In this document: positions 17,105 through 25,309 of the stretch, in pieces
Layout: every line of letters starts with the position of its first letter
How positions within the stretch are numbered: position 1 is the first letter of the stretch
Source: Paractinoplanes durhamensis
Lineage (GTDB): Bacteria > Actinomycetota > Actinomycetes > Mycobacteriales > Micromonosporaceae
Assembly (NCBI RefSeq): GCF_016862175.1
Contig: NZ_BOML01000041.1
Span: 62,001 to 126,000 of the forward strand
DNA length: 64,000 nt
Direction of reading: 5' to 3'
The notes under the pieces: generated by a model
Databases searched by the model: none
Told to the model about the DNA's origin: nothing
The model's input: the letters and a program-made list of their open reading frames with translations, nothing else
Position numbers and translations under genes: made by a program

Positions 17105-18622
17105 TTACGTCAGTTTGGGCTCCACCCAGCCGTTCTCCACGAGGTACGCGAGCACGACTTCGATCGCCTCGGCGACCGTCATCGTGGTGGTGTCGATGGT
17201 CATCTCGGCGTCGGCCGGCGTCTCGTACGGGTCGTCGATGCCGGTCATCCCGCGCAGCTGACCGGCTCGGGCCCGGGCGTAGAGGCCCTTGCGGTCACGC
17301 TGCTCGCAGACCTCCAGCGGGGTGGCCACGTGCACCAGGAGGAAACCGGCGCCGGCGTCGGTCGCCATCGAGCGCACCGCGGCGCGGGCCGCTTCGTACG
17401 GTGCGATCGGGCACGCGACCGCCATGCCCCGATGCCGGCCGATCTCGGCGGCGACCCAGCCGATCCGGCGTACGTTGCGGTCCCGGTCGGCCTTGCTGAA
17501 GCCCAGCCCCGCGGAGAGCTCGCGCCGCACCACATCGCCGTCGAGCAGGGTGACCGAGCGGTCGCCGGTCTCGCGCAGCGAGTCGGCCAGGCCGCGGGCG
17601 ATGGTCGACTTGCCGGATCCGGAGAAGCCGGTGAAGAACACCACGAGACCGCGGTGCCGGCGCGGCGGCCGGGCCCGGACCAGCTCCTTGGCCACCGCCG
17701 GGGGAGTGTGCCACTCGGGCAGCGGGAAGCCGCGGTCGAGCAGGTCGTCGATCTCGGCCGGGGTCATCGCCAGGCGCCGGTTGCGCGGCGGGATGTCGTC
17801 CCGCCAGCGCCACTGGCCGTCCCGGTTGTCGTAGGCCAGCTCGCGCGGCACCAGCACGCGCAGGCCACCGCCGGAGAGCATCTCGCCGGTGGAGAGCACA
17901 TGGGACACGCCGTACGACGCGGCGACCCGGGCCCGCAGCATCGCGTCGCGCAGGTCGTCACCGCGGTTGAGCGGCAGCGCGACGATGGTCGCCGGGGGGA
18001 GCCGGTCGCGGGCCGCGAAGATCGCCCGGACCAGCGCCTCGGGCGGCAGCCCGTCCGGACCGGGGCCGCTCACCGGGATGAGGATCAGCAGGTGCGCGGC
18101 GAGGGTGCGGGCCGCGTGCGCGATCTGGGCGAGCTGCGGGCGGTGCAGCGGCCGGTCGGCGATCACGCCGAGCACCCGGCCCGGCGGCAGCAGCGCCTTG
18201 ACCTCGGCGGGGGTGCGCCGCAGCCGCTTGAACGTGTGGTGGCCGCCGTCGCCCATCGGGCGCACCGTGCCGCCCACGCCGTAGTTGCGCTCGCCGGTCG
18301 CCCAGGCGTCGGTGACCTCGAGCGCCGCGACCGGCGCGCCCTCCGGGTCGGTCAGGATGATCGTGCGGCGCAGCGGGTCGTCCAGCACCAGGTCGGTGGC
18401 CAACTCGGCGGGGACCTCGAGGGTCACCGCGGCCGGCCACGGGGTGCCGTCGGCGAGCCGGCCGCGGCGGCGCAGCGCGTCCAGGTCGGCGCGGCCGAGG
18501 AAGCCGGTCAGCGGTGCATATGCGCCGCTCAGCAGCAATTCCAAGTCAGCGAGCTCGTGCGGGTGCGGCGTGTATGACGGCGCGTCGCGCAGCACGTCCT
18601 CGGGAAGCACTGAACCATTCAC
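17105..18622 (-). CDS. Adenylyl-sulfate kinase with N-terminal degenerate ATP-sulfurylase domain
   Basis: A 505-aa fusion. Residues 1-310 resemble the PUA-like and catalytic domains of ATP sulfurylase; residues 325-505 are a complete APS kinase with Walker A GFSGSGKST (332-340), LLDGDVVRRELS and the RDRKGLYARAR segment. APS kinase phosphorylates APS to PAPS, the donor for sulfotransferases. In the sulfurylase part the canonical QTRNPxHR is replaced by IADRPLHR (154-161) and GRDHAG by STGEML (244-249), so adenylation is probably lost. It starts at GTG 18622, with AGGGGG 8 bases upstream. It lies next to the polysaccharide operon with its sulfotransferases and presumably feeds them. Confidence 0.85.
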   Translation of the reverse strand: MNGSVLPEDVLRDAPSYTPHPHELADLELLLSGAYAPLTGFLGRADLDALRRRGRLADGTPWPAAVTLEVPAELATDLVLDDPLRRTIILTDPEGAPVAALEVTDAWATGERNYGVGGTVRPMGDGGHHTFKRLRRTPAEVKALLPPGRVLGVIADRPLHRPQLAQIAHAARTLAAHLLILIPVSGPGPDGLPPEALVRAIFAARDRLPPATIVALPLNRGDDLRDAMLRARVAASYGVSHVLSTGEMLSGGGLRVLVPRELAYDNRDGQWRWRDDIPPRNRRLAMTPAEIDDLLDRGFPLPEWHTPPAVAKELVRARPPRRHRGLVVFFTGFSGSGKSTIARGLADSLRETGDRSVTLLDGDVVRRELSAGLGFSKADRDRNVRRIGWVAAEIGRHRGMAVACPIAPYEAARAAVRSMATDAGAGFLLVHVATPLEVCEQRDRKGLYARARAGQLRGMTGIDDPYETPADAEMTIDTTTMTVAEAIEVVLAYLVENGWVEPKLT

Positions 18623-18726
18623 CTTTGCATCCCCCTGCGGCCGACTAGGGGGACAGTTTCGCAGCCCGGCCGGTCTTGGTCGAGACGGGTATCCGGTCCG
18701 TCTCCGACGTTCGGCCGTCCTGGCAA

Positions 18727-18782
18727 TTTGTCCGCATTTGCCCGCGTCGGGTATTGGACAAACCGGATCTTCATCACAATAC
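18727..18782 (+). promoter_or_regulatory. Promoter and inverted repeat before the secreted GH gene
   Basis: TTGGAC (18754-18759), a 17-base spacer and CAATAC (18777-18782) form a plausible housekeeping promoter whose start point would fall within a few bases of the GTG at 18792, giving a nearly leaderless mRNA. A 7-bp inverted repeat, TTTGTCC (18727-18733) and GGACAAA (18756-18762), overlaps the -35 region and may be an operator in this divergent intergenic space. Confidence 0.4.
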
Positions 18783-18791
18783 TGGCACCTC

Positions 18792-20105
18792 GTGACCCGA
18801 CGACCGCGACGCTTCCGCCTTGTACAGCTCGCTGCCGTGCCGACGGCCTTCGTGCTGTCGGTGGCAACCACGCTCGCGTGGGCCTGGACTGGCGGCGTCG
18901 ATCAGATCGGGCTGCCACTCGGACCGGTCGGCGATCCCACCGTGTCGTTGCCGGTGATCGCCGCCCCGGACTTCCCGATCGTCGGTGACCCCCGGCGCAG
19001 CGAGCCGGCGCGGCGGGCCACCTCTTCGGCGGCCGTCGACGACCCCACCGTCTCCTCCGGTGCGTCTCTCGCCCCGTACACCCCAAGCAAGCCCGGGGAG
19101 ATCGCGCCGCGTGTCGCGGCAGATGGCGGGACCGTCGACATGACCGCGTCCGGTGGTGAATGTGTCACCGGGCGCAAGCTCATCCCCAGCTGCAACGTGC
19201 TGTGGGGGGTTGCGCCCGGCGCGCACACCGAGAGTCGCGGGGCCTCGGCGCTCGCCGCGTTCGAACGCAAGACCGGCCGCACCCAGGCGATCTACCACGC
19301 CTATCACGGCGGGATCCGGCAGCTGTTCCCCACCGAGCAGGAGATCGCGATCGCTCACCAGCGGGGGCGGCACCGGATCCTGTTCCTCAACTGGAAGCCC
19401 GAGTCGGCCTCGTGGGCGGCCATCGCCAAGGGGGACCGGCGCACCGATGCGTTCCTCGACCGGCTCGCCGTGCACATCAAGAAGACCTTCCCGGAGCAGT
19501 TCTTCTTCGCCGTGCATCACGAGGGCGAGAACGACGTGCGGGAGAGGGTCGGCTCCGGCTACACCGCCCGCGACTACGCGGCCATGTACCGGCACGTGAT
19601 CAACCGGCTGCGGGCCCGGGGCGTCAACAACATCGTCAGCGTGCTGGTGCACATGGCGTACATCAAGCACGCGCAGCAGAGCTGGTTCAACAGCATGTAC
19701 CCGGGCGACGACGTGGTCGACTGGATCGGCTTCGACACGTACGCCTACAGCGATCCCGGCTACGGCCACGGTGACTTCGCCGAGGTCTTCAACAAGCGGA
19801 TCGAGGGCAAGCGCGGCTGGCCCGGCTTCTACACCTGGGCGCTCACCCGCCATCCCGGTAAACCGCTGATGATCGCCGAGTGGGGTGTCTGGTCGTCCAA
19901 GCGCAACACCCGCTACAAGGTCGACTTCTATCGCGATCTCGGCGCCGAGATCCGGCGGTTCCCGAAGATCCGGGCGATGGTGCAGTTCGAGACGCCGCAC
20001 AACCAGAAGGGGCAGGACTCGTCGGTGGACAGCACGCCGGCGGCGCTGCAGGCCTACCGGAATCTGGGCCGGCTCCCGATCTTCCAGGTGGCGGTCACCC
20101 CGTGA
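18792..20105 (+). CDS. Secreted or membrane-anchored GH26-like glycoside hydrolase
   Basis: A 437-aa exported protein. An N-terminal Arg-rich stretch and hydrophobic segment (about residues 8-31) is a signal peptide or anchor, then a Pro/Ser/Thr-rich linker to about residue 120, then a GH26-like TIM barrel. VHHEGEND (241-248) supplies the acid/base candidate E244 and IAEWGVW (361-367) the nucleophile candidate E363. It starts at GTG 18792; no Shine-Dalgarno is visible, but a promoter-like element lies just upstream. It is divergent from the APS kinase gene and its 3' end overlaps the convergent methyltransferase gene by 11 bp. It is probably a partner or modifier of the polysaccharide. Confidence 0.78.
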   Translation: MTRRPRRFRLVQLAAVPTAFVLSVATTLAWAWTGGVDQIGLPLGPVGDPTVSLPVIAAPDFPIVGDPRRSEPARRATSSAAVDDPTVSSGASLAPYTPSKPGEIAPRVAADGGTVDMTASGGECVTGRKLIPSCNVLWGVAPGAHTESRGASALAAFERKTGRTQAIYHAYHGGIRQLFPTEQEIAIAHQRGRHRILFLNWKPESASWAAIAKGDRRTDAFLDRLAVHIKKTFPEQFFFAVHHEGENDVRERVGSGYTARDYAAMYRHVINRLRARGVNNIVSVLVHMAYIKHAQQSWFNSMYPGDDVVDWIGFDTYAYSDPGYGHGDFAEVFNKRIEGKRGWPGFYTWALTRHPGKPLMIAEWGVWSSKRNTRYKVDFYRDLGAEIRRFPKIRAMVQFETPHNQKGQDSSVDSTPAALQAYRNLGRLPIFQVAVTP

Positions 20106-20772
20106 GCGTCGCCTGCACGAAGGTGACCCGGCCGATCCGGTGGTCGGCGTGCGCGACCTCCTGAGCGTCGCCGAACCCGGCGTCGGCCAGAAGTGTGACG
20201 ATGCCGTTGCCGTGGTTGCCGGAATGGGCCAGGCGCCGTCGGCGTGCTGGATGTCCGGCGTTCTTCACGCCCTCGAAGTCGGCGATCGTGATCGTTCCGC
20301 CCGGGCGAAGGGCGCGTAACGCGTCACGCGCGAACGCGATCCGGCCGGCGTCATCGATGTGGTGCAGGGCCAGGGCCGAGATCACATGGTCGAGTGCGGC
20401 GTCATCGGCGGGGATCCGGTCGGCGTACCCCTGAACCAGGGCAAGGCTGAGGTTCCGGCGACGTGCCTTGCGTGCTGCCCGGCGCAGCGCATCCGCGTCG
20501 GGATCGAGGCCGGTCACCCGTGCGCTCGGCTGGGCCGCGAGCACGGTGAACGACAGGTTGCCCGTACCGCAGCCGACGTCGACCACCGTCTGACCAGGCT
20601 CGACGCCGGCGAGCTCGACCGTGCGCCGGTGCAGTGCGCGGACGCCGGCCAGCCGGGTGAAGGCGTCGTAGAACGGGAGAAGCCAGGACTTCCCCGCACC
20701 CGGCAGGAACGAGCGGTCTCGATCCTCCGGAGTTCGTTGATCAACGATGCGGATGGGGTTCGAATGTGCCAT
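20095..20772 (-). CDS. Class I SAM-dependent methyltransferase (UbiE/Methyltransf_11-like)
   Basis: A 225-aa methyltransferase with motif I VVDVGCGTGNLSF (about residues 55-67), the acidic loop TGLDPDADAL, and post-motifs ALALHHIDDAGR and LRPGGTITIADFE. Substrate unknown. The ATG at 20772 has AGGAGA upstream. Codon 152 is TTA (20319-20317). It is divergent from the AraC-type regulator, which begins 82 bases away and may control it. Confidence 0.85.
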   Translation of the reverse strand: MAHSNPIRIVDQRTPEDRDRSFLPGAGKSWLLPFYDAFTRLAGVRALHRRTVELAGVEPGQTVVDVGCGTGNLSFTVLAAQPSARVTGLDPDADALRRAARKARRRNLSLALVQGYADRIPADDAALDHVISALALHHIDDAGRIAFARDALRALRPGGTITIADFEGVKNAGHPARRRRLAHSGNHGNGIVTLLADAGFGDAQEVAHADHRIGRVTFVQATLTG

Positions 20773-20854
20773 GGATGTCTCCTGTCCAGGCGGTGCCGTC
20801 ACGTCCCAGTCTTGGATAATCTGCGGTCTTCCGGCAGGACTAAGCGGAGGCACC

Positions 20855-21790
20855 ATGGGACATTCTTTGGTTGGCGGCCCACCCGGACTTCCGTCGAGCC
20901 TGCGGACGGTGCGGCCGGGCGGCACGCTGGTCTACCGCTATCGGCAGCGTCCCGGTCTGCCGCCGGTCTCGGTGACCCGTTTCGACACCGACGCCGCCCA
21001 CGCCGCACTCCCGCCGGACCACCGGCACGCGCACGACTTCTTCGTTCTGCTCTACGTCGAGCAGGGTGCGGGCTCGGTCACCGTCGACGGCGCCGAGCGA
21101 TCGCTGCGGACCGGCGACCTCCACGTCGTGTCACCGGGGCAGACCGTCGGCGTCGGGGCGGCAACGGAGATCGCCCGCGGCCGCGCGTGGTCGGTCGCGT
21201 TCACACCGGACGCCGTCCCCGCCCTGACCTCGGTTTCCCCGCTGGCCTGGATGCACCATCCCTTGCTCGCCCTGTTTGCGGCCGACGGGCCACCCGTGCG
21301 GATTGCCGGGCCCGACCGGGCGAACTGGTCGGCGTGGCTGGCCGACCTGGCCGAGGAACTGGCCGACCCGGCCCGCCTCGGTACCCACGAGGCCGTCGCC
21401 GCGCTGCTCACCCGGCTTCTGGTCGCGGCAGCGCGGCTGGCACCCAGCGCTCCGGCCCCGCCGGACCCGCTCGTCGAGCGGGTCTTCGCGCAGATCGAAG
21501 CGACGTTCCGCCGGCCGGTCTCCGCCGCCGATGTCGCCCGCGCACTCGGCTACACCCCTGGGCATCTCACGACCGTGCTCCGCCGGCGCACCGGCCGCCC
21601 CCTGCTCGAATGGATCACCGAGCGGCGCATGACCGAGGTCCGGCGCATACTCCGCGAGACGGACCTTTCGCTCGACGTTGTGGCCGCCCGGACCGGCCTG
21701 CGCGACGCCAGCTATCTCGTCCGCCGCTTCCGAAACCGGTACGGCATCACCCCGCAGCAATGGCGCCGCACGCAACGAACGTGGACGTGA
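20855..21790 (+). CDS. AraC-family transcriptional regulator
   Basis: A 311-aa regulator with an N-terminal cupin-like sensor (HRHAHDFFVLLYVEQGAGSV) and a C-terminal double helix-turn-helix (VSAADVARALGYTPGHLTTV and SLDVVAARTGLRDASYLVRR) of AraC type. The ATG at 20855 has GGAGG 5 bases upstream. Divergent from the methyltransferase, its likely target. The effector is unknown. Confidence 0.9.
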   Translation: MGHSLVGGPPGLPSSLRTVRPGGTLVYRYRQRPGLPPVSVTRFDTDAAHAALPPDHRHAHDFFVLLYVEQGAGSVTVDGAERSLRTGDLHVVSPGQTVGVGAATEIARGRAWSVAFTPDAVPALTSVSPLAWMHHPLLALFAADGPPVRIAGPDRANWSAWLADLAEELADPARLGTHEAVAALLTRLLVAAARLAPSAPAPPDPLVERVFAQIEATFRRPVSAADVARALGYTPGHLTTVLRRRTGRPLLEWITERRMTEVRRILRETDLSLDVVAARTGLRDASYLVRRFRNRYGITPQQWRRTQRTWT

Positions 21791-21791
21791 C

Positions 21792-22715
21792 TCAGCGCTT
21801 CCGCGGCTGCCAGTCGGGGAAACCCTCCGCCGCACTGCGCACCCCGTACAGCGACCTCTTCTTCGCGCCGTCGGCCCGCATCACCCAGAGGTCGCCGAGG
21901 AAGCTCGACCGGTCGGTCCCGAACGTGATGCTCTTGCCGTCGGGCGACCACGCCGGCCCGGTGTCGAAGAAGTTGCCGCTGGTGAGCCGCTTGGCGTTCC
22001 GGCCGTCCGCGCCGACCGTCCAGATCGACGACTGGGCGAGGGTGTCCCGCTCGAAGACGAGCCGTTTCCCGTCCGGCGACCAGGCGACCTGATGGTCGTA
22101 GTCGGCGTTCCTGGTGATCCGCTTGACCTTCCCGCTGGCAAGCGTCAGGACGAAGATGTCGCCGACGTCGCCCTCGGCCGACCCGCGGGTGAAGGCGATC
22201 CGCTTCCCGTCGGGCGACCAGGCCGCCTCGAAGTCCAGGGCGGCGCCCTTGGTGAGCCGCTTCTTCCCCGACCCGTTGGCGTTCATCACCCACAGGTCGA
22301 AGTTCCCGCCGGTGACCCGGGTGAAGACGATCCGCGTCCCCTGCCGGTTGAAGACCGGATCCCGCGCGTCCATCCCGGTGGTGAGCCGCCGCTGATGCCG
22401 CCCGTCGGCGTCCATGCTCCAGACGGCACCGGCCCCGAACGGCGCCGGAGTCCGCCAGAACACGACCTTCGTGCCGGCCCCGTTGAAAGCCGGCCCCAGT
22501 TCATTGAGCCCCGGCGTATTGGTGAGGCGCCGAGCGCCCTTGCCGTTGGCCCCGATGCTCCACAGGTCGGTCTGCGTGTGGTCCCCCGCGACCGACTCAC
22601 TCGGAAAGACGACCCGCCCGTTCCGCCCCGGGAACGCGGCCTCCGCCCCTTGTGGCCCGACGAGAACGATTCCCGCAGCCACGGCGCCGACCAGCAACAA
22701 CCTTCCTGTTCGCAT
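21792..22715 (-). CDS. Exported PD40/TolB-like beta-propeller protein
   Basis: A 307-aa protein with a signal peptide ending near AEAAFPG (residues 24-30). It has repeated PD40-type blades marked by the motif WSPDGKRIAF or PAWSPDGKSITF at roughly 40-residue spacing, six or more copies. Such propellers bind ligands or proteins outside the membrane; no catalytic residues are seen. The stop lies one base from the convergent AraC stop. Confidence 0.82.
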   Translation of the reverse strand: MRTGRLLLVGAVAAGIVLVGPQGAEAAFPGRNGRVVFPSESVAGDHTQTDLWSIGANGKGARRLTNTPGLNELGPAFNGAGTKVVFWRTPAPFGAGAVWSMDADGRHQRRLTTGMDARDPVFNRQGTRIVFTRVTGGNFDLWVMNANGSGKKRLTKGAALDFEAAWSPDGKRIAFTRGSAEGDVGDIFVLTLASGKVKRITRNADYDHQVAWSPDGKRLVFERDTLAQSSIWTVGADGRNAKRLTSGNFFDTGPAWSPDGKSITFGTDRSSFLGDLWVMRADGAKKRSLYGVRSAAEGFPDWQPRKR

Positions 22716-22774
22716 GCGTCCAATGTGCGCTAGATCACAGCTGGTTCACATGGGCCGATCAGCCCGGCCTGAGC

Positions 22775-23932
22775 TCAGTCGTCGCCGGCGGAAGTCCGGA
22801 AGGCCGTCGGATTCGTCAGGTACAGGCGGGTGCCACGCCGGACCAGGTCGCCGCGGACGGAGACGGCTGACATCTCCTGATGGGCCAGGGTAGCGATCGA
22901 GTAGTCCTCGTCCGTGAGGTTCATCCAGACCCGCCGCAGGCGATCGTCGCCCTCGATCGTGCCCGCGATGCTGATCTCGCCGGTGCCGGCGCCTTCCCGG
23001 TGTAGCCGCACGACGTTCCCCGCTACGACGGCGCCTTCCTCCGGAACACGTTCGCGCATTTCCTGCGCGGCCGACGCCAGCACCGGCAGGTGGTCACGAC
23101 GAAAACGGATCGGAACGAGCTGTCGGGTCCCGATCGGGCGGGAGGGCGCCAGGCGAAGTGCTAGTTCGAACGGGTGGCCGGCCTCGCCGCCCAGCCCGAT
23201 CAAGGCTTCACAGAGGTTGGCGCTGACCCCGGCCGGCACGGCCGCCGTGAAGACATCAAGCCCGTTCGGGTCGACCAGGGCGTCGTTCGCGGCGTTGTGC
23301 GCTGCCCGTACGGCGTCGTAGAGCTTCAACGAGACGCGTCGTTCGAATGGCTCGGCCGCGTCGTTCTCGAACAGCGTGGGCTGGGACGCCGAGAGGCGCG
23401 GCGGCACGGGAGTGTGGACGGAGAGGATGAAGCTGCCCTCGGACGGCGGCCCGATCCGTACGTCGCGCAGGAGCTTCAGAACCTCGGCCGACTTGCGGGC
23501 CGGCTGAACGGCGCGCGGCTGCTCGACGCTGACGACGTACGCGGCGGCGATCACCAGGTTCCGGACGCTTTCGAAGGCCCGGACGCCGTCCTCGATGCCG
23601 ATCATCCCGGGCGCGTTGTCCGGCGGAAACGTCCGAATCGTGTGGACATCCATCGACACGTTGGAGATGTCGCTGAGCACTTCTAGTTCCGACCGGTCCT
23701 CAGTGACGGCAAGAACGTTCAGAAGGTCACGGACCCGTGCCGCGTAGTCGCGAATGGTGGATTCCTGCGGCTGAAGGGCTTCGAACTCCTCCCCGTCCAC
23801 CACCTTGAGCCACAGCACGCTGCTACCGGACCGCTCGCCGATCGTCCAGTTGTGGGCGCGCAGATACATCGCCAACTCGGACGGCAACCGAGCGGCCAGC
23901 GCGTCGCGATCAGTTACCTGTGCTCGGATCAT
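22775..23932 (-). CDS. Unknown protein, partner of the DUF4365 protein (module copy A)
   Basis: A 385-aa protein with no family I recognise, but clearly homologous over its length to the 374-aa protein at 58958-60082. Shared features include an N-terminal LxxYLxxxxW and LW segment, TIRDYAARVRDLL (TLRDYASRVSDFL in the other), a conserved AYxxxxEQP, RRVSLKLYDAVRAAHNAA, and AGVSANLCEALIGLGG. There are no membrane segments or signal peptide. The C-terminal 100 residues are strand-rich and may form a small barrel. The ATG at 23932 overlaps the stop of the DUF4365 gene (ATGA). It probably acts in a complex with that protein. Confidence 0.75.
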   Translation of the reverse strand: MIRAQVTDRDALAARLPSELAMYLRAHNWTIGERSGSSVLWLKVVDGEEFEALQPQESTIRDYAARVRDLLNVLAVTEDRSELEVLSDISNVSMDVHTIRTFPPDNAPGMIGIEDGVRAFESVRNLVIAAAYVVSVEQPRAVQPARKSAEVLKLLRDVRIGPPSEGSFILSVHTPVPPRLSASQPTLFENDAAEPFERRVSLKLYDAVRAAHNAANDALVDPNGLDVFTAAVPAGVSANLCEALIGLGGEAGHPFELALRLAPSRPIGTRQLVPIRFRRDHLPVLASAAQEMRERVPEEGAVVAGNVVRLHREGAGTGEISIAGTIEGDDRLRRVWMNLTDEDYSIATLAHQEMSAVSVRGDLVRRGTRLYLTNPTAFRTSAGDD

Positions 23933-24450
23933 CGCGTCGCACCTCCCCGATCTCCGGCCCGATCTCCCGCCAGCAGCGATCCGAGCGTCTCAACTGTCAG
24001 TAAATTCCGCGTAGGAATCCGCACCGACACACTCGCAGGGTCGCCTGGCTCGGTAGGCAGAGTCTCGCGATCTTCCAGCGAAATCCAGTAGGCCGCGGTG
24101 CTCAACTGCATCTGCCGGTCGGTGCAGATCGCGTACTCCTCGGCTGCGGTCGGCACAATCACGACCGAGAGGAACCGCGGAATCTGGAAGCCAGGACCGG
24201 CCAGGTGATTGAAATGATCGACTCGGAGTGAGTGGTGGATCTCGCCGTCCTTGATCCGGGGTGCCGACGAGGACTTGACCTGTACTTCGATCCTGGGGGA
24301 TCGGGTGGTGCCACGGGGGCCTGGGTGCGCGATCTGCCAGTCGACGCCATCGATGTCCAGGTTCATCCTGGAGGTCGTGAAGCCTCCGGCGCAGGCCAGT
24401 GCGTAGATGAAGCCTTCGCCGTGTAGTCCCTGATGCACGTTCTTGTTCAC
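23929..24450 (-). CDS. DUF4365-like nuclease-fold protein (module copy A), TTA-containing
   Basis: A 173-aa protein with a PD-(D/E)xK-like pattern: GEGF with E12, DGVDW with D37, and the core IEVQVKS giving E55-x-Q57-x-K59. Its paralogue at 58446-58961 keeps every one of these positions. The start is uncertain: GTG 24450 is chosen because homology to the paralogue begins there; the frame is open to 24513. Codon 150 is TTA (24003-24001), where the paralogue has CTG. It is coupled by a 4-bp overlap to the 385-aa gene. Probably a DNA nuclease or nucleic-acid-binding subunit; activity is inferred only. Confidence 0.72.
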   Translation of the reverse strand: MNKNVHQGLHGEGFIYALACAGGFTTSRMNLDIDGVDWQIAHPGPRGTTRSPRIEVQVKSSSAPRIKDGEIHHSLRVDHFNHLAGPGFQIPRFLSVVIVPTAAEEYAICTDRQMQLSTAAYWISLEDRETLPTEPGDPASVSVRIPTRNLLTVETLGSLLAGDRAGDRGGATR

Positions 24451-24544
24451 CGCGGTTTGGCACCCCCGAGCGCGACATCGCACCTGAACGACACGAAGCC
24501 AGACTAGTCGCATGACATCGGTTGGCGAAACCCGGAAATTGTCT

Positions 24545-24576
24545 GGGCGGGCGTGACCAACCGGTCACGCCCGCCC
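24545..24576 (-). terminator. Terminator of the ABC transporter operon
   Basis: A perfect 14-bp stem (24545-24558 with 24563-24576) with a 4-base loop lies 19 bases beyond the stop of the last ABC gene, which reads on the minus strand. Confidence 0.8.
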
Positions 24577-24595
24577 GTTCGATCTGGTCCAGCTG

Positions 24596-25309
24596 TCAGC
24601 TTGTTTCGCCGGCGACGCTGAAGGAACCCAGGCGGTTGATGGCGAACAGGGTGCCGCCGATGATGAAGACGACCGCCATCACCAGCGATACCGGCAGAGA
24701 GACCTTGCCGTCGAGCATGCCGGTCGGGGCGATCTTGTCGGCGATCGTGATGACGTACTGCTCGATGGACAGCACCCGGGTGCCGCTCACCCAGCGGCCC
24801 AGCAGGCCCTCCCACACCAGGATGTAGACCAGTCCGAGCAGGACCGGGCGCCGGGTGACCAGGCTGAGCAGCAGGAACAGCGCCGAGTACGCGACCGCAC
24901 CGGCGGCCGCCGCGACCGCGAGGGCCAGGCCGAACTTGACGCTGTCCGCCAGGATGCCGGCCACGAACAGCGGCACGGCCGAGGCCACCGCCGAGACGCC
25001 CGCGGCCACCAGGAGCTTGGCCAGGATGATGTCGCGGCGGGGGAGCGGCTTGGTGAGGATGTGGACGATGGTGCCGTCGTCGACCTCGGAACCGAGGACT
25101 CCGGTGCCGACGATCAGGCTGATCACCGGGAGGACCACGGCGAGGCCGAGGCCGACCACGACGGCCTGGCCCCACTGGTTGGGGTCGACGTCGTAGGCGC
25201 GACAGATCAGCGCGAGGCCGACCAGCAGCAGCGGCAACGGCAGCAGCAACAGGACCCGGCGGCGGCCGAACAGGCCGCGGGCGGTGATGTAGGCGACCGT
25301 GGACATCAT
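24596..25309 (-). CDS. ABC-2 type transporter permease
   Basis: A 237-aa membrane protein with about six hydrophobic segments and the ABC-2 permease layout (VISLIVGTGVLGSEVDDGTI followed by the conserved LTKPLPRRDIILAKLL segment). It is the last gene of a four-gene minus-strand set, and its start overlaps the stop of the ATPase gene upstream by 4 bp. It pairs with the ATPase at 25306. Substrate unknown. Confidence 0.88.
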   Translation of the reverse strand: MMSTVAYITARGLFGRRRVLLLLPLPLLLVGLALICRAYDVDPNQWGQAVVVGLGLAVVLPVISLIVGTGVLGSEVDDGTIVHILTKPLPRRDIILAKLLVAAGVSAVASAVPLFVAGILADSVKFGLALAVAAAAGAVAYSALFLLLSLVTRRPVLLGLVYILVWEGLLGRWVSGTRVLSIEQYVITIADKIAPTGMLDGKVSLPVSLVMAVVFIIGGTLFAINRLGSFSVAGETS

